Source: Sphingomonas jejuensis
GTDB taxonomy: Bacteria > Pseudomonadota > Alphaproteobacteria > Sphingomonadales > Sphingomonadaceae
NCBI RefSeq assembly: GCF_011927695.1
Contig: NZ_JAATJE010000002.1
Span: 606,001-670,000 of the forward strand
DNA: 64,000 bases
Reading direction: 5' to 3'
A program made the translations under genes and the position numbers. The notes below the pieces were generated by a model that was not told the DNA's origin, made no database searches, and saw only the letters and a list, made by a program, of their open reading frames with translations. Position 1 is the first letter of the stretch. Every line of letters begins with the position of its first letter. Below, piece after piece: positions 49,128 to 58,722 of the stretch.

Positions 49128-49949
49128 CTATTCGGCCAGGGGCGCCTCTCCGCCGGCGGCGGCCGCGGCCGCCTCCTTCCGCGCCTTGGACCGGCGCGAC
49201 ACGATGTTCAGGATCTCCACGCCCGCGGAGAACGCCATGGCCGTGTAGATATAGCCCTTGGGCACATGCGCGCCGAAGCCTTCTGCGATCAGCACCATGC
49301 CGATCATCAGGAGAAAGCCCAGCGCGAGCATAACCACCGTCGGGTTCTTGTTGATGAAGTTGGCAAGCGGATCCGCCGCCACCAGCATCACCGTCACCGC
49401 GACGATCACGGCGACGTACATGACCTCGACATATTCGGTCATGCCGACCGCCGTCAGGATCGAATCGATCGAGAACACGATGTCGAGCAGCAGGATCTGC
49501 ACGATGGCCGAGCCGAAGCTGATCGCTGCCGCGCTCTTCTTGTCGAGGACCTCGCCCGTCGGCGTGCTGTCGACACTGTGATGGATTTCCTTGGTCGCCT
49601 TCCACACCAGGAACAGGCCACCGGCGATCAGGATCAGGTCGCGCCAGGAAAAGGCGGTCTCGAACGTCGGCGCGCCATAACGGTCCAGCGGGCCGCGGAT
49701 GCCGAGGTCGAACACCGGCGCGGTCAGCGCAACGATCCAGGCGATCGCCGTCAACAGCAGCAGCCGCATGACGAGCGCCAGCGAGATGCCGATCCGCCGC
49801 GCTTTCTGCCGCTGCGCCTCGGGCAGCTTGTTCGACAGGATCGAGATGAAGATGAGGTTGTCGATGCCAAGCACCACCTCCATCACGATCAGGGTGACAA
49901 GCGCCGCCCAAACGGCGGGATCGGCGGCGAGCGCGGCGATGTTTTCCAT
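49128..49949 (-). CDS. TerC-family integral membrane protein
   Basis: A 273-residue protein with about seven TM helices. TerC signatures: [21 protein letters not shown] (core [13 protein letters not shown]), the late [18 protein letters not shown] and [18 protein letters not shown]-like segments, whose Asp residues lie in the membrane. Family members affect metal homeostasis (manganese efflux in some). The C-terminus is Ala/Lys/Arg-rich. It is divergent from the cold-shock gene. Confidence 0.9.
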   Translation of the reverse strand: MENIAALAADPAVWAALVTLIVMEVVLGIDNLIFISILSNKLPEAQRQKARRIGISLALVMRLLLLTAIAWIVALTAPVFDLGIRGPLDRYGAPTFETAFSWRDLILIAGGLFLVWKATKEIHHSVDSTPTGEVLDKKSAAAISFGSAIVQILLLDIVFSIDSILTAVGMTEYVEVMYVAVIVAVTVMLVAADPLANFINKNPTVVMLALGFLLMIGMVLIAEGFGAHVPKGYIYTAMAFSAGVEILNIVSRRSKARKEAAAAAAGGEAPLAE

Positions 49950-50165
49950 GCCGCTTCATTGCCGCCACGCCCGCGTTGCCGCAAGCGCGGACACGGCTGA
50001 ACGCAGCCGGCCGTTCAGCTTGGCGAAATTGTTCGCGGCGACCGCGCATTTGGTCTATGGCGATTCACTCGCGCGGGGCAGGTGGCCGCGCGACCAGGCA
50101 TCCATGCGTCGGCCGGCGCTGTTGCCCGGCGAATTTTTGGACGGCGACAGAGAGATACGGACGGC

Positions 50166-50987
50166 ATGGGTTTCGACAGAGGGCGTCGCGGCGGACGGGG
50201 CCGGGACAAGCGTGACAGCTTCGGCGACGACAATTACGGCGGCTACAACGAGAGCTCCGGCGGCGGCTTTGGTGGCGGCGGTTACGGCGGCGGTTACGGC
50301 GGCGGTGGTGGCGGTCGCGGCGGCTTCGGCGGCGGCGGCGGTTATGGCGGCGGTGGTGGCGGCGGCTTCGGCGGCGGTGGCGGCGGCCGTGGCTTCGGCG
50401 GCGGTGGCGGCGGCTTCGGCGGCGGCGGCGGCGGTCGCGGCGGCATGCCCGCCCAGGTCATCGGCGAGGGCAAGGGCGTCGTTAAGTTCTTCAACGGGCA
50501 GAAGGGCTTCGGCTTCATCGTCCGTGACGACGGCGGCGAGGACGTGTTTGTCCACATCTCGGCTGTGGAGCAAGCGGGCCTGACCGGCCTGGCCGAGGGC
50601 CAGCCGCTGGAGTTCACGCTCGTCGATCGTGGCGGTCGCGTGTCGGCCACCGATCTGAAGATCGAGGGCGAGCCGCTTCCGGTGACCGGATCCAGCGCCG
50701 CGCAGCCGCGCGACGCCGCCGGTGGCATGGGCGGCGGCCCGCGCGCCGGTGGCCCGCAGCGCCAGCTGACGGGTGAAAAGGCGAGCGGAACGGTGAAGTT
50801 CTTCAACGCGATGAAGGGCTTCGGCTTCATCCAGCGCGACGACGGGCAGCCGGACGCATTCGTCCACATCTCCGCCGTTGAGCGTGCGGGCATGACCAAC
50901 CTGAACGAAGGCGACCGGCTCGAGTTCGAGCTGGAGGTCGACCGTCGCGGCAAGTACGCCGCGGTGAACCTTTCGCCCGTCCAGTAA
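50166..50987 (+). CDS. Double cold-shock-domain protein with a glycine-rich N-terminus
   Basis: A 273-residue nucleic-acid-binding protein. Residues ~26-92 are almost all Gly with Phe, Tyr and Arg (GGYGGGYGGGGGGRGGFGGG-type repeats, an RGG-like tract). Two cold-shock domains follow: GVVKFFNGQKGFGFIVRDDG and VFVHISAVEQAG (~100-165), then GTVKFFNAMKGFGFIQRDDG and FVHISAVERAG (~207-272); RNP1/RNP2 are intact in both. Single-domain Csp proteins are ~70 residues. It may chaperone RNA, and the Gly tract could promote condensates; both are inference. Its 5' leader is ~216 bases with an 8-bp hairpin (GCTGAACG 49996-50003 / CGTTCAGC 50012-50019). Confidence 0.92.
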   Translation: MGFDRGRRGGRGRDKRDSFGDDNYGGYNESSGGGFGGGGYGGGYGGGGGGRGGFGGGGGYGGGGGGGFGGGGGGRGFGGGGGGFGGGGGGRGGMPAQVIGEGKGVVKFFNGQKGFGFIVRDDGGEDVFVHISAVEQAGLTGLAEGQPLEFTLVDRGGRVSATDLKIEGEPLPVTGSSAAQPRDAAGGMGGGPRAGGPQRQLTGEKASGTVKFFNAMKGFGFIQRDDGQPDAFVHISAVERAGMTNLNEGDRLEFELEVDRRGKYAAVNLSPVQ

Positions 50988-51003
50988 GCAGGACGCGAAC
51001 GGC

Positions 51004-51933
51004 ATGACGGGGCGGCGCGACCGGACAACGGGTCGCGCCGCCCTGTTGCTTTTTGCGGTGGGTGCGGGCGTCGGCGGAACCGTGCTCGCCCGCCAGCCGG
51101 CGGCACCGGCGCCTGCCGTTAGCGCAACGCCTGCCGTCGGCGCGGCGCCTGCCGTTGGCGCGGCGCCTGCCGTCACAAGGCCGTCCGTCGGGGCGCCCGT
51201 GGCCGCGCCGACGCCTGCGCCTGCACCGCGCCGGGCGTTCGGGTTGCCGGTTGCCGAGGCGGTGGTGGTCCGGCGCTTTCCGCACGATCCGCGCGCCTTC
51301 ACCCAGGGGCTGCTGTGGCACCGCGGGCGGCTGTACGAGAGCCTGGGCCAGCCCGGCGAATCGGAAGTGCGGCGCGTTCGGCTGGAGACCGGGGCGGTCG
51401 AGGCGCGCAGCGCGATCCCGGCTGATCAGTTCGGCGAGGGGCTGGCCCGCGTCGGCCAGCAGCTGATCAGCCTGACGTGGCAGGACGGCATCGCCTATCG
51501 CTGGGACCTGCGGACGCTGCGCCAGCGGGGGGAGGCACGCTACCCGGGCGAAGGGTGGGGCCTCACCGAGCATGACGGCCGGCTGATCCTGTCGGACGGC
51601 ACGGCCACGCTGCGCATCATCGACCCGACGAGCTTTGCGGAGTCGGCGCGCGTGCCGGTCACGGCGGGCGGCCGGCCGCTCAGCCAGCTCAACGAGCTCG
51701 AGATGGTCGAGGGCGAGCTGTGGGCGAACATCTGGCGAACCGACTATATCGCGCGGATCGACCCGGCGACCGGGCAGGTGCGCGGCTTCGTCGACCTGCG
51801 CCCGCTGGCGGCGGAGATCACCTCCGCCGATCCCGACGCCGTGCTGAACGGCATCGCGTACGACCCGGCCAGCCGGCGGCTGTTCGTGACCGGAAAGCGC
51901 TGGCCCACGCTGTTCGAGATCCGGCTGCGCTGA
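51004..51933 (+). CDS. Glutaminyl-peptide cyclotransferase (bacterial/plant type)
   Basis: A 309-residue exported protein. A TM/signal segment (GRAALLLFAVGAGVGGTVLA) precedes an Ala/Pro/Val-rich linker with 18-base repeats. The five-bladed propeller domain shows FPHDPRAFTQGLLWHRGRLYES (core FPHDPRAFTQGLLW), NELEMVEGELWANIWRTDYI (core LNELEMVEGELWAN) and the C-terminal VLNGIAYDP..RLFVTGKRWP. Family reaction: N-terminal Gln to pyroglutamate. It follows the cold-shock gene by 16 bases. Confidence 0.9.
   Translation: MTGRRDRTTGRAALLLFAVGAGVGGTVLARQPAAPAPAVSATPAVGAAPAVGAAPAVTRPSVGAPVAAPTPAPAPRRAFGLPVAEAVVVRRFPHDPRAFTQGLLWHRGRLYESLGQPGESEVRRVRLETGAVEARSAIPADQFGEGLARVGQQLISLTWQDGIAYRWDLRTLRQRGEARYPGEGWGLTEHDGRLILSDGTATLRIIDPTSFAESARVPVTAGGRPLSQLNELEMVEGELWANIWRTDYIARIDPATGQVRGFVDLRPLAAEITSADPDAVLNGIAYDPASRRLFVTGKRWPTLFEIRLR
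51111..51174 (+). repeat. 18-base tandem repeat inside the cyclotransferase gene
   Basis: Three full units and a partial: 51111-51128, 51129-51146, 51147-51164 and 51165-51174, each beginning GCCTGCCGT. They encode PAVSAT/PAVGAA-type hexapeptides in the linker after the signal segment. Copy number could vary without shifting the frame. Confidence 0.8.
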
Positions 51934-51993
51934 GCGCCGGGCGGCGGGCCGGCGCGCGGCGGCCGGCCTGTCTGCCACCCGCGGCATGACGGC

Positions 51994-52040
51994 GCGGAAG
52001 TTGACGAAGTTGACGACACGTCCCCGTCAACTTCCGCCCC
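51994..52040. repeat. Dispersed palindromic repeat, copy 2 (perfect dyad)
   Basis: GCGGAAGTTGACG (51994-52006) and CGTCAACTTCCGC (52025-52037) are perfect 13-bp inverted arms. The 18-base loop contains the second TTGACG and CGTC. It matches 24115-24160 closely. The stop of the frameshifted gene (52027-52029) is inside the right arm. The minus strand reads RVVNFVNFRA. Confidence 0.8.
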
Positions 52041-52778
52041 ACGCATCGTCGTCGAACCCCGGACCGTCATCCAGGCTGCGCGCGGCCTCGCCCGCGATCC
52101 GGTCGCGCCAGAAGCGGTCGGCATAGTCGCGCTCCCGCGCCTCGGCCGCCATCCATTCGCCGACCGCCAGCGCGGGATCGAGCGGCGTGGCGATGTCCTC
52201 AAGCAGCGAGGTGGTGAGCGGCGGGCGATCGCGCGGGGGGCGGCCGGCCTGCGCGTCCACCCCGTCCTCCGCCACGCGCCGGATCGCCTCGTGCAGGCGG
52301 AGCGCCGGGGCATCGGGATGCGGTTCGCGCGCGATGAGGTTGTCGAGCGCGGCGCCATAGCGCTGCGGCTGACGCGTGCGCAGCAGGAACATGGTCAACC
52401 GTTCGTTGTAGGTGCGGCGCTCGCCGACCTGTTCGCCCTGGAAGAAGACGGGGTGGCGACGCCGTGGATGGCGCGCGACAGCGCGTTTTCGGCCAGCCGG
52501 CTGACGCCGAAATCGAGTGCCACGTCCCATGCGGCGCGAAAGCTTTCCGCGTCGGCGCGGTGGCGCAGCACATAGGCGGATTGCGGGGTCATCCCGACAT
52601 GGCGGCAGGCATCGGCGACGCAGGCGGTTTCCGCCAGCGCGTGGAGAAAGGCGACCTGGCGCGCATGCGTCCACCCGTCGCGCCGGGCGCGGAGCGAGAC
52701 GGGCACGAAATCGTCGGTGACGGGAGCCGGATCGGCGGCCTTGGCGGCGGCGGCGGTGGTGCGGGTGCGCTTGGTCAT
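52027..52778 (-). pseudogene. Frameshifted HTH protein of unknown function (terminase-small-subunit-like)
   Basis: The frame starting ATG 52778 (MTKRTRTTAAAAKAAD) reads to ALSRAIHGVATP and then drifts. A second frame continues VFFQGEQVGERRTYNERLTMFLLRT to the stop at 52027. Together they make one protein of ~250 residues. The break is near 52447-52455, where one base is missing from the G-run (read ACC CCG TCT instead of ACC CCG GTC TTC). The first part has an HTH-like stretch (FLHALAETACVADACRHVGM). I recall similar sphingomonad proteins and phage small-terminase-like folds, without proof. It ends inside the palindromic repeat. Confidence 0.72.
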
Positions 52779-52888
52779 TGCACGACCAGAACAGAAAAGG
52801 AACGAGTAGGACAGCGGCGGGGCGGGCTGTTGGATGTTTTGCCGGCGCGGTGTGGCGGGGGTGCATCCGTCAGGATGGCGCGGGAGGC

Positions 52889-53077
52889 CTAGTCCGCGGT
52901 TCTCCGCGCGTCGCCGGCGGCGCGGATGATCGGCGGCACCGACAAGAGGATCGCGGCGACCAGTCCGCCGATGGCGACGAGGCCGACCGGCGTGACAGAC
53001 ACCCGCGCGCGGAAGCGGACCCGACCGGCGCGCAGGGTGGTGGTGGCGGTTTGCGGAGTGGTGAGGGGGTTCGGCAT
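52889..53077 (-). CDS. Small single-TM hypothetical protein
   Basis: A 62-residue protein: a basic N-terminal part (TLRAGRVRFRARVSV), one TM helix (VGLVAIGGLVAAILLSVPPII) and a short basic tail. It is the kind of small membrane protein seen often in sphingomonads. No known domain. Transcribed toward the frameshifted gene, 110 bases away. Coding probability is moderate. Confidence 0.55.
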   Translation of the reverse strand: MPNPLTTPQTATTTLRAGRVRFRARVSVTPVGLVAIGGLVAAILLSVPPIIRAAGDARRTAD

Positions 53078-53156
53078 GGAGGATTAACACGCCAGTTCGG
53101 ACGGGGATCAGTCGAAGGGCAAGCGTTGGTGGTGAAAACTGTGCTACTATTTCGCG

Positions 53157-53396
53157 ATGAGCCGCAGCCGGAAATCGACACCAGTGATCGGCTGGACAAC
53201 CGCACCCACTGATAAGCCGTGGAAGCAGCAGCATGCGCGCCGCCTGCGTCGCGCCGTGCATCAACTGCTGGATCAGACGGCGGAGGCCGATGCGGTTCCG
53301 GCAAGCCGCTATGCCAAAGGCCATTGCGGTTGGGAGGGCATGAAGGACGGCAAGCAGTGGCTGGCTACGCCGACGTCGAAGGACCTGCGCAAGTAG
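53157..53396 (+). CDS. Small basic hypothetical protein (SRSRK type)
   Basis: A 79-residue basic protein starting MSRSRKSTPVIGWTTA and continuing DKPWKQQHARRLRRAVHQLL, then KGHCGWEGMKDGKQWL. I remember a family with the same opening and the same closing WEGPKDGK pattern in diverse bacteria, annotated only as hypothetical. It is more AT-balanced than neighbours. Its 3' end overlaps the convergent VOC gene by 32 bases. Confidence 0.7.
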   Translation: MSRSRKSTPVIGWTTAPTDKPWKQQHARRLRRAVHQLLDQTAEADAVPASRYAKGHCGWEGMKDGKQWLATPTSKDLRK

Positions 53397-53799
53397 GTCC
53401 AATCAGGTCCCAAAGATTGCCGTAGAGATCGCGGAACACAGCAGCGCGGCCATAAGGCTGGTCGGTGGTCGGGCGGACCCACTCGACGCCGACGGCGGTG
53501 TAGCGGGCATGGTCGCGCACGAAGTCGTCTGTGTGGAGGAAGAAGGCGACGCGGCCGCCGGTCTGGTCGCCGATGCGGGTTTGCTGGTCGTCTGTCGCGG
53601 CGCGGGCGAGGAGGATGGTGGTGGCGTGCGGGCCGGCGCCGGGCGGGCGGATGATAACCCAGCGCTTGTCCTGCTCGGGCTGGTAGCTGTCCTCGACCAG
53701 GTCGAAGCCGAGCTTGCCGACGTAGAAGGCGAGTGCCTCGTCATAGTCGTGGACGACGAGGGTGATGCGGGCGAGGTGGGGCACGGAACCTTTCTCCAT
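53365..53799 (-). CDS. VOC-family (glyoxalase-superfamily) protein
   Basis: A 144-residue protein with the VOC beta-alpha-beta pattern: ARITLVVHDYDEALAFYVGKLGFDL (core VHDYDEALAFYVGKLGF) and, later, RVAFFLHTDDFVRDHARY and DLYGNLWDLIG. Two metal-ligand positions are plausible (His in ARITLVVHD and Glu-like residues are less clear), so the reaction is unknown. Overlaps the SRSRK-type gene at its 3' end. Confidence 0.83.
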   Translation of the reverse strand: MEKGSVPHLARITLVVHDYDEALAFYVGKLGFDLVEDSYQPEQDKRWVIIRPPGAGPHATTILLARAATDDQQTRIGDQTGGRVAFFLHTDDFVRDHARYTAVGVEWVRPTTDQPYGRAAVFRDLYGNLWDLIGPTCAGPSTSA

Positions 53800-53809
53800 A
53801 CGTCATGAA

Positions 53810-53849
53810 CATACGCGATCTGTAATTCATGAAAGGTTGATCGCGTATG
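53810..53849. promoter_or_regulatory. 40-base dyad before the orphan island genes
   Basis: CATACGCGATC (53810-53820) and GATCGCGTATG (53839-53849) are perfect 11-bp arms. The palindrome TTCATGAA (53826-53833) sits at the exact centre of the same symmetry. It lies between the VOC start and the ATG at 53873, so it could be a shared operator, or an end-like site of the AT-richer insert. Confidence 0.6.
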
Positions 53850-53872
53850 GCGTATGCTGTAATGCTTTCACC

Positions 53873-54310
53873 ATGTCTGATGTCATGGCACTACTAAAAG
53901 ACCGTCTAGCGAAAGCTGAAGCCAAGCTGACGCGTGCTATTAAAGCACTGGAATCGGCCAAAAAAGAGCTCGCGGATCTTCAGGCTGCAGAACGTGTCAT
54001 GGCTGAAATCACCGGCGAATCAGCTGAAGACAAAGGCGTCCCGACCTCTATCTCTGACCGTGACAAAGATATGGCGAAGTTGCTGGAGACAGGCTCTGAC
54101 GCGGCGATCAGCCCGATTGATCTCTACCCTCGCTATCTCGAGGCGACAGGAGATACGATCAATTTGGATGCTTTTCGTACAGCGCTTTGGAGACTTCAAA
54201 AAAAGGTCATACAAGGCGAAGAGCGGACCTGGATCGTCCGGTCAGATAACGGTAAATATTGGCGGGAGCCAGCGTCTCCTGCTGACGATTTTGACGAGCT
54301 GTTGGGATGA
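53873..54310 (+). CDS. Orphan AT-richer protein: coiled coil plus possible winged helix
   Basis: A 145-residue protein of no known family. Residues ~7-45 (LKDRLAKAEAKLTRAIKALE and on) form a strong coiled coil. The C-terminal part (DLYPRYLEATGDTINLDAFR, then TALWRLQKKVIQGEERTW) has the rhythm of a winged-helix fold; this is inference. No clear SD precedes ATG 53873, and a TTG at 53837 is in frame upstream. Codon use is clearly unlike the chromosome (many AAA, GCT, CTA, ATC/ATT mixtures). Confidence 0.72.
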   Translation: MSDVMALLKDRLAKAEAKLTRAIKALESAKKELADLQAAERVMAEITGESAEDKGVPTSISDRDKDMAKLLETGSDAAISPIDLYPRYLEATGDTINLDAFRTALWRLQKKVIQGEERTWIVRSDNGKYWREPASPADDFDELLG

Positions 54311-54334
54311 CAAGCTCGAGACGTCACATACGAA

Positions 54335-54364
54335 TTAGGGCCGCTGTTGGCGCAGCAGCCCTAA
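54335..54364. repeat. Imperfect hairpin between the two orphan genes
   Basis: TTAGGGC (54335-54341) pairs with GCCCTAA (54358-54364); GCTG (54343-54346) pairs with CAGC (54353-54356), one C-A mismatch between. No T-run follows. A weaker hairpin CCGACC/GGTCGG (54438-54464) is nearer the next gene. The rest of 54311-54481 shows no feature. Confidence 0.5.
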
Positions 54365-54481
54365 CCGGAGGTAGGCATACCACCTCGTGCTCTCAGCAAG
54401 CGCGCGAGAACCTAGTGGGCCTCCGTCCTATCGTCAACCGACCCCACTCGGGTGCCTTGGTCGGCTCACAGGATGTGAACA

Positions 54482-54991
54482 ATGGGTGCTGGCCATAATT
54501 TTCAGAAATTTGTCACAGCAATTTTAGACCTCAGCAATTCCAAAGAGTGGCTCGAAGCAAAGCCAGAGTGGGAATTACACGCAGTTTACCATGATGCTTC
54601 GCTGAGAGCTTGTGAATGTGGGCATGAGCCCATCAACCAAATTTGCATCATTAAGAATCGAGACAACGGCAATGAAGCCGAGGTGGGTAATGTTTGCGTA
54701 CACAACTTTATGCAGCTTGCCTCCAGAAGGATATTTGCTGTTCTCAAGCGAGTCAGGGCAGAGATTACAAAGTCACTCAATCCCCGATCTTTGGAATTAT
54801 TTGCACGCCGAGGCGCGATTAGCGAGTCGGAGATGGCTGAATATCTCGCTTACTGGCAAAAGAGGTCAAACATGACTGACGAGCAACGATCTCAAAAGCT
54901 CGAAATCAATCGACGTGTTTTAGAATTCTGGGACCAAGAAAGCGCACGGCTAGCTGCCGCTTTCAGGACCAACGGCTTGAAACCGCGTTAG
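54482..54991 (+). CDS. Orphan AT-richer protein with a possible zinc knuckle
   Basis: A 169-residue protein of unknown function. Cysteines and histidines in ACECGHEPINQICIIKN and VGNVCVHNF are spaced as a possible CxC..C...C zinc site. The second half is helical and charged (SESEMAEYLAYWQKRS). AGGA lies six bases before ATG 54482. One 60-base line (54661-54720) has 29 G+C, far below neighbours (65% in part of the efflux pump), suggesting transfer. No mobility gene is next to it. Confidence 0.75.
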   Translation: MGAGHNFQKFVTAILDLSNSKEWLEAKPEWELHAVYHDASLRACECGHEPINQICIIKNRDNGNEAEVGNVCVHNFMQLASRRIFAVLKRVRAEITKSLNPRSLELFARRGAISESEMAEYLAYWQKRSNMTDEQRSQKLEINRRVLEFWDQESARLAAAFRTNGLKPR

Positions 54992-55016
54992 CGCGAGTGC
55001 GGGCGGACAGGAGTAA

Positions 55017-57076
<2,060 letters not shown>

Positions 57077-57109
57077 TGTAGCAGCTTGAGCGGGGAGGGG
57101 AAGCGCGAC

Positions 57110-57994
57110 ATGCTGGCCGGCATGATCCGTCTGATCGCGCTGCTCCTCGCCCTCGTCGCCCAGCCGCTGTCTGCGCGCACAATCCTGTTCGTCGGCAACA
57201 GCTTCACGCAAGGGGTGGGGTCGGCGGTGCTGCGATACCGGGCAGACAGCGTGGAGGACCTGAACGGCGACCGGCTGGGCGGGGTGCCGGCGCTGTTCAA
57301 GCGCTTTGCCGACCAGCGCGGACTCGACTGGCAGGTGGCGCTGGAGACGGCGGGCGGGCGGTCGCTCGGCTGGCACTTGGGCGAGCGGCGGGCGCTGATC
57401 GACCGGCCGTGGGACGCGGTGGTGCTGCAGGAATACAGCACGCTGAATGCCGAGGCGCATGGCGACCCGGCGGCGACGATCGCGGGCGCGCGCGGGCTGG
57501 CGGCACTGTTCCGCGCGCGCAACGACCGGGTGGCCGTGTGGATGAACGCGACTTGGGCACGGCCGGACATCGCGCTGCGCCCAGGCGGCAGCCGCTGGTC
57601 GGCGCGGGGACTGCGGCCGATGACCGCCGACGTGCGCGCGGGCCATGACGCCGCGGCGGCGGCGGCGGGCGCGGCGGGCGTGGTGCCGACGGGGCAGGCG
57701 TTCCTGTGCGCGATCGCGGCCGGGGTGGCGGATGCCGACCCCTATGACGGCATCGCGTTCGGGCGCGTGCCGCTGTGGACGCACGACCAGTATCACGGGT
57801 CGGCGGAGGGCTATTACCTGGAAGCGCTGGTGGTGTTCGCGAGCGTCACCGGCGAGGACCCCCGCAGCCTCGGCCGCGACGAGGCGGCGGCCGGCGACCT
57901 CGGCCTGTCGCCGGACCAGGCGGCGGCGTTGCAGGCGGTGGCGTGGGATGCGGTGCGCACGCGCGGGGGATGCGCAGAGGCGGTCGCGCGCTAG
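57110..57994 (+). CDS. SGNH/GDSL-type hydrolase, exported
   Basis: A 294-residue protein with a signal peptide (MIRLIALLLALVAQPLSAR). Block I is ILFVGNSFTQGVG (nucleophile Ser within GNSFT). DVRAGHDAAAAAAG is a low-complexity stretch. The last catalytic pair appears in LWTHDQYHGSAEGYY (Asp, His). Lipid or carbohydrate ester hydrolysis is inferred. GGGGAGGGG lies before ATG 57110; ATG 57122 is possible. It is divergent from thiC over the riboswitch and overlaps the MCP gene by four bases. Confidence 0.85.
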   Translation: MLAGMIRLIALLLALVAQPLSARTILFVGNSFTQGVGSAVLRYRADSVEDLNGDRLGGVPALFKRFADQRGLDWQVALETAGGRSLGWHLGERRALIDRPWDAVVLQEYSTLNAEAHGDPAATIAGARGLAALFRARNDRVAVWMNATWARPDIALRPGGSRWSARGLRPMTADVRAGHDAAAAAAGAAGVVPTGQAFLCAIAAGVADADPYDGIAFGRVPLWTHDQYHGSAEGYYLEALVVFASVTGEDPRSLGRDEAAAGDLGLSPDQAAALQAVAWDAVRTRGGCAEAVAR

Positions 57995-58722
57995 CGCGCG
58001 AGGCGGCCGATCTGCCGGGCCAGCAGGCGCACGGCGACGGCATTGGCGCCGACGCGCCCCACCGCGGCTGCCGCGCGATCGATCGTGGCGGCGGTGTCGG
58101 CGGTGATCGAGGCGAGCGTGGCGGCCGCCTCCCGCTGCCGTGCGGCGCTTTCGAGCGCGCTTTCGACGATGTCGTTCTGGCTGCTGACGATCGCGTCGTG
58201 CGACGACATGATGGCGCTGGCGGCATCCACGTTGCGCGCGATCACCGATGCGCGCTCCGCGATGTCGTCGGTGGCGAGCCGCGTGCGGTCGGACATCGTC
58301 GACATCTCCATCGCCACGGCCGAAAAGCCGCGTCCGGCATCGCCGCCGCGGCTCGCCTCGATGCGGGCATTGAGGCTGAGGATACGGCTTTCCCGCGCGA
58401 TCCGGCCGATGGCGGCGGCGATGGCCGACACGTTTTCGACTGATCCGGCCAGGGCATCAAGCGCGGGGCGATTGGTGGAGAGCGCCGTTGCCGCCGCCCC
58501 CAGCGCCTCGCCCTGCTGGCGGACGTTGGACTCGATCTCGTCGGCGGCGGTGACGAGCCCGGCGCTGAGCTCGGCCACGTCATGAGCCTGCGTAGTCATC
58601 ATCCGCACCAGCTGAACCGCGGCTTCCGCTTCGGTGGCGACGGCATCGGCCACGTCCGTCAGGCGCGCGGCGATCTCTGCCAGCTGGTCGGGGAGGCTTG
58701 CCGCCTCTCCGGCCGCCTTCAT
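57991..58722 (-). CDS. Soluble methyl-accepting chemotaxis signalling domain protein
   Basis: A 243-residue protein with no TM helix. It is a long Ala-rich coiled coil with the MCP hairpin tip: RESRILSLNARIEASRGGDA, then GRGFSAVAMEMSTMSDRTR. There is no sensory domain. Its ATG overlaps the stop of the globin gene (ATGA), so the globin may be its sensor in trans. HemAT-type sensors carry both domains in one chain. Confidence 0.85.
   Translation of the reverse strand: MKAAGEAASLPDQLAEIAARLTDVADAVATEAEAAVQLVRMMTTQAHDVAELSAGLVTAADEIESNVRQQGEALGAAATALSTNRPALDALAGSVENVSAIAAAIGRIARESRILSLNARIEASRGGDAGRGFSAVAMEMSTMSDRTRLATDDIAERASVIARNVDAASAIMSSHDAIVSSQNDIVESALESAARQREAAATLASITADTAATIDRAAAAVGRVGANAVAVRLLARQIGRLAR

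Noticed and set aside
54307-54498. 63-codon frame starting ATGA on the first island gene stop
   Set aside because: The overlap is tempting, but the product has no pattern and runs through two hairpins into the next gene start; kept only as a possibility.
53157-55010. Prophage or integrative element
   Set aside because: No integrase, tRNA target, or structural phage gene was seen; only composition and the dyad hint at transfer.
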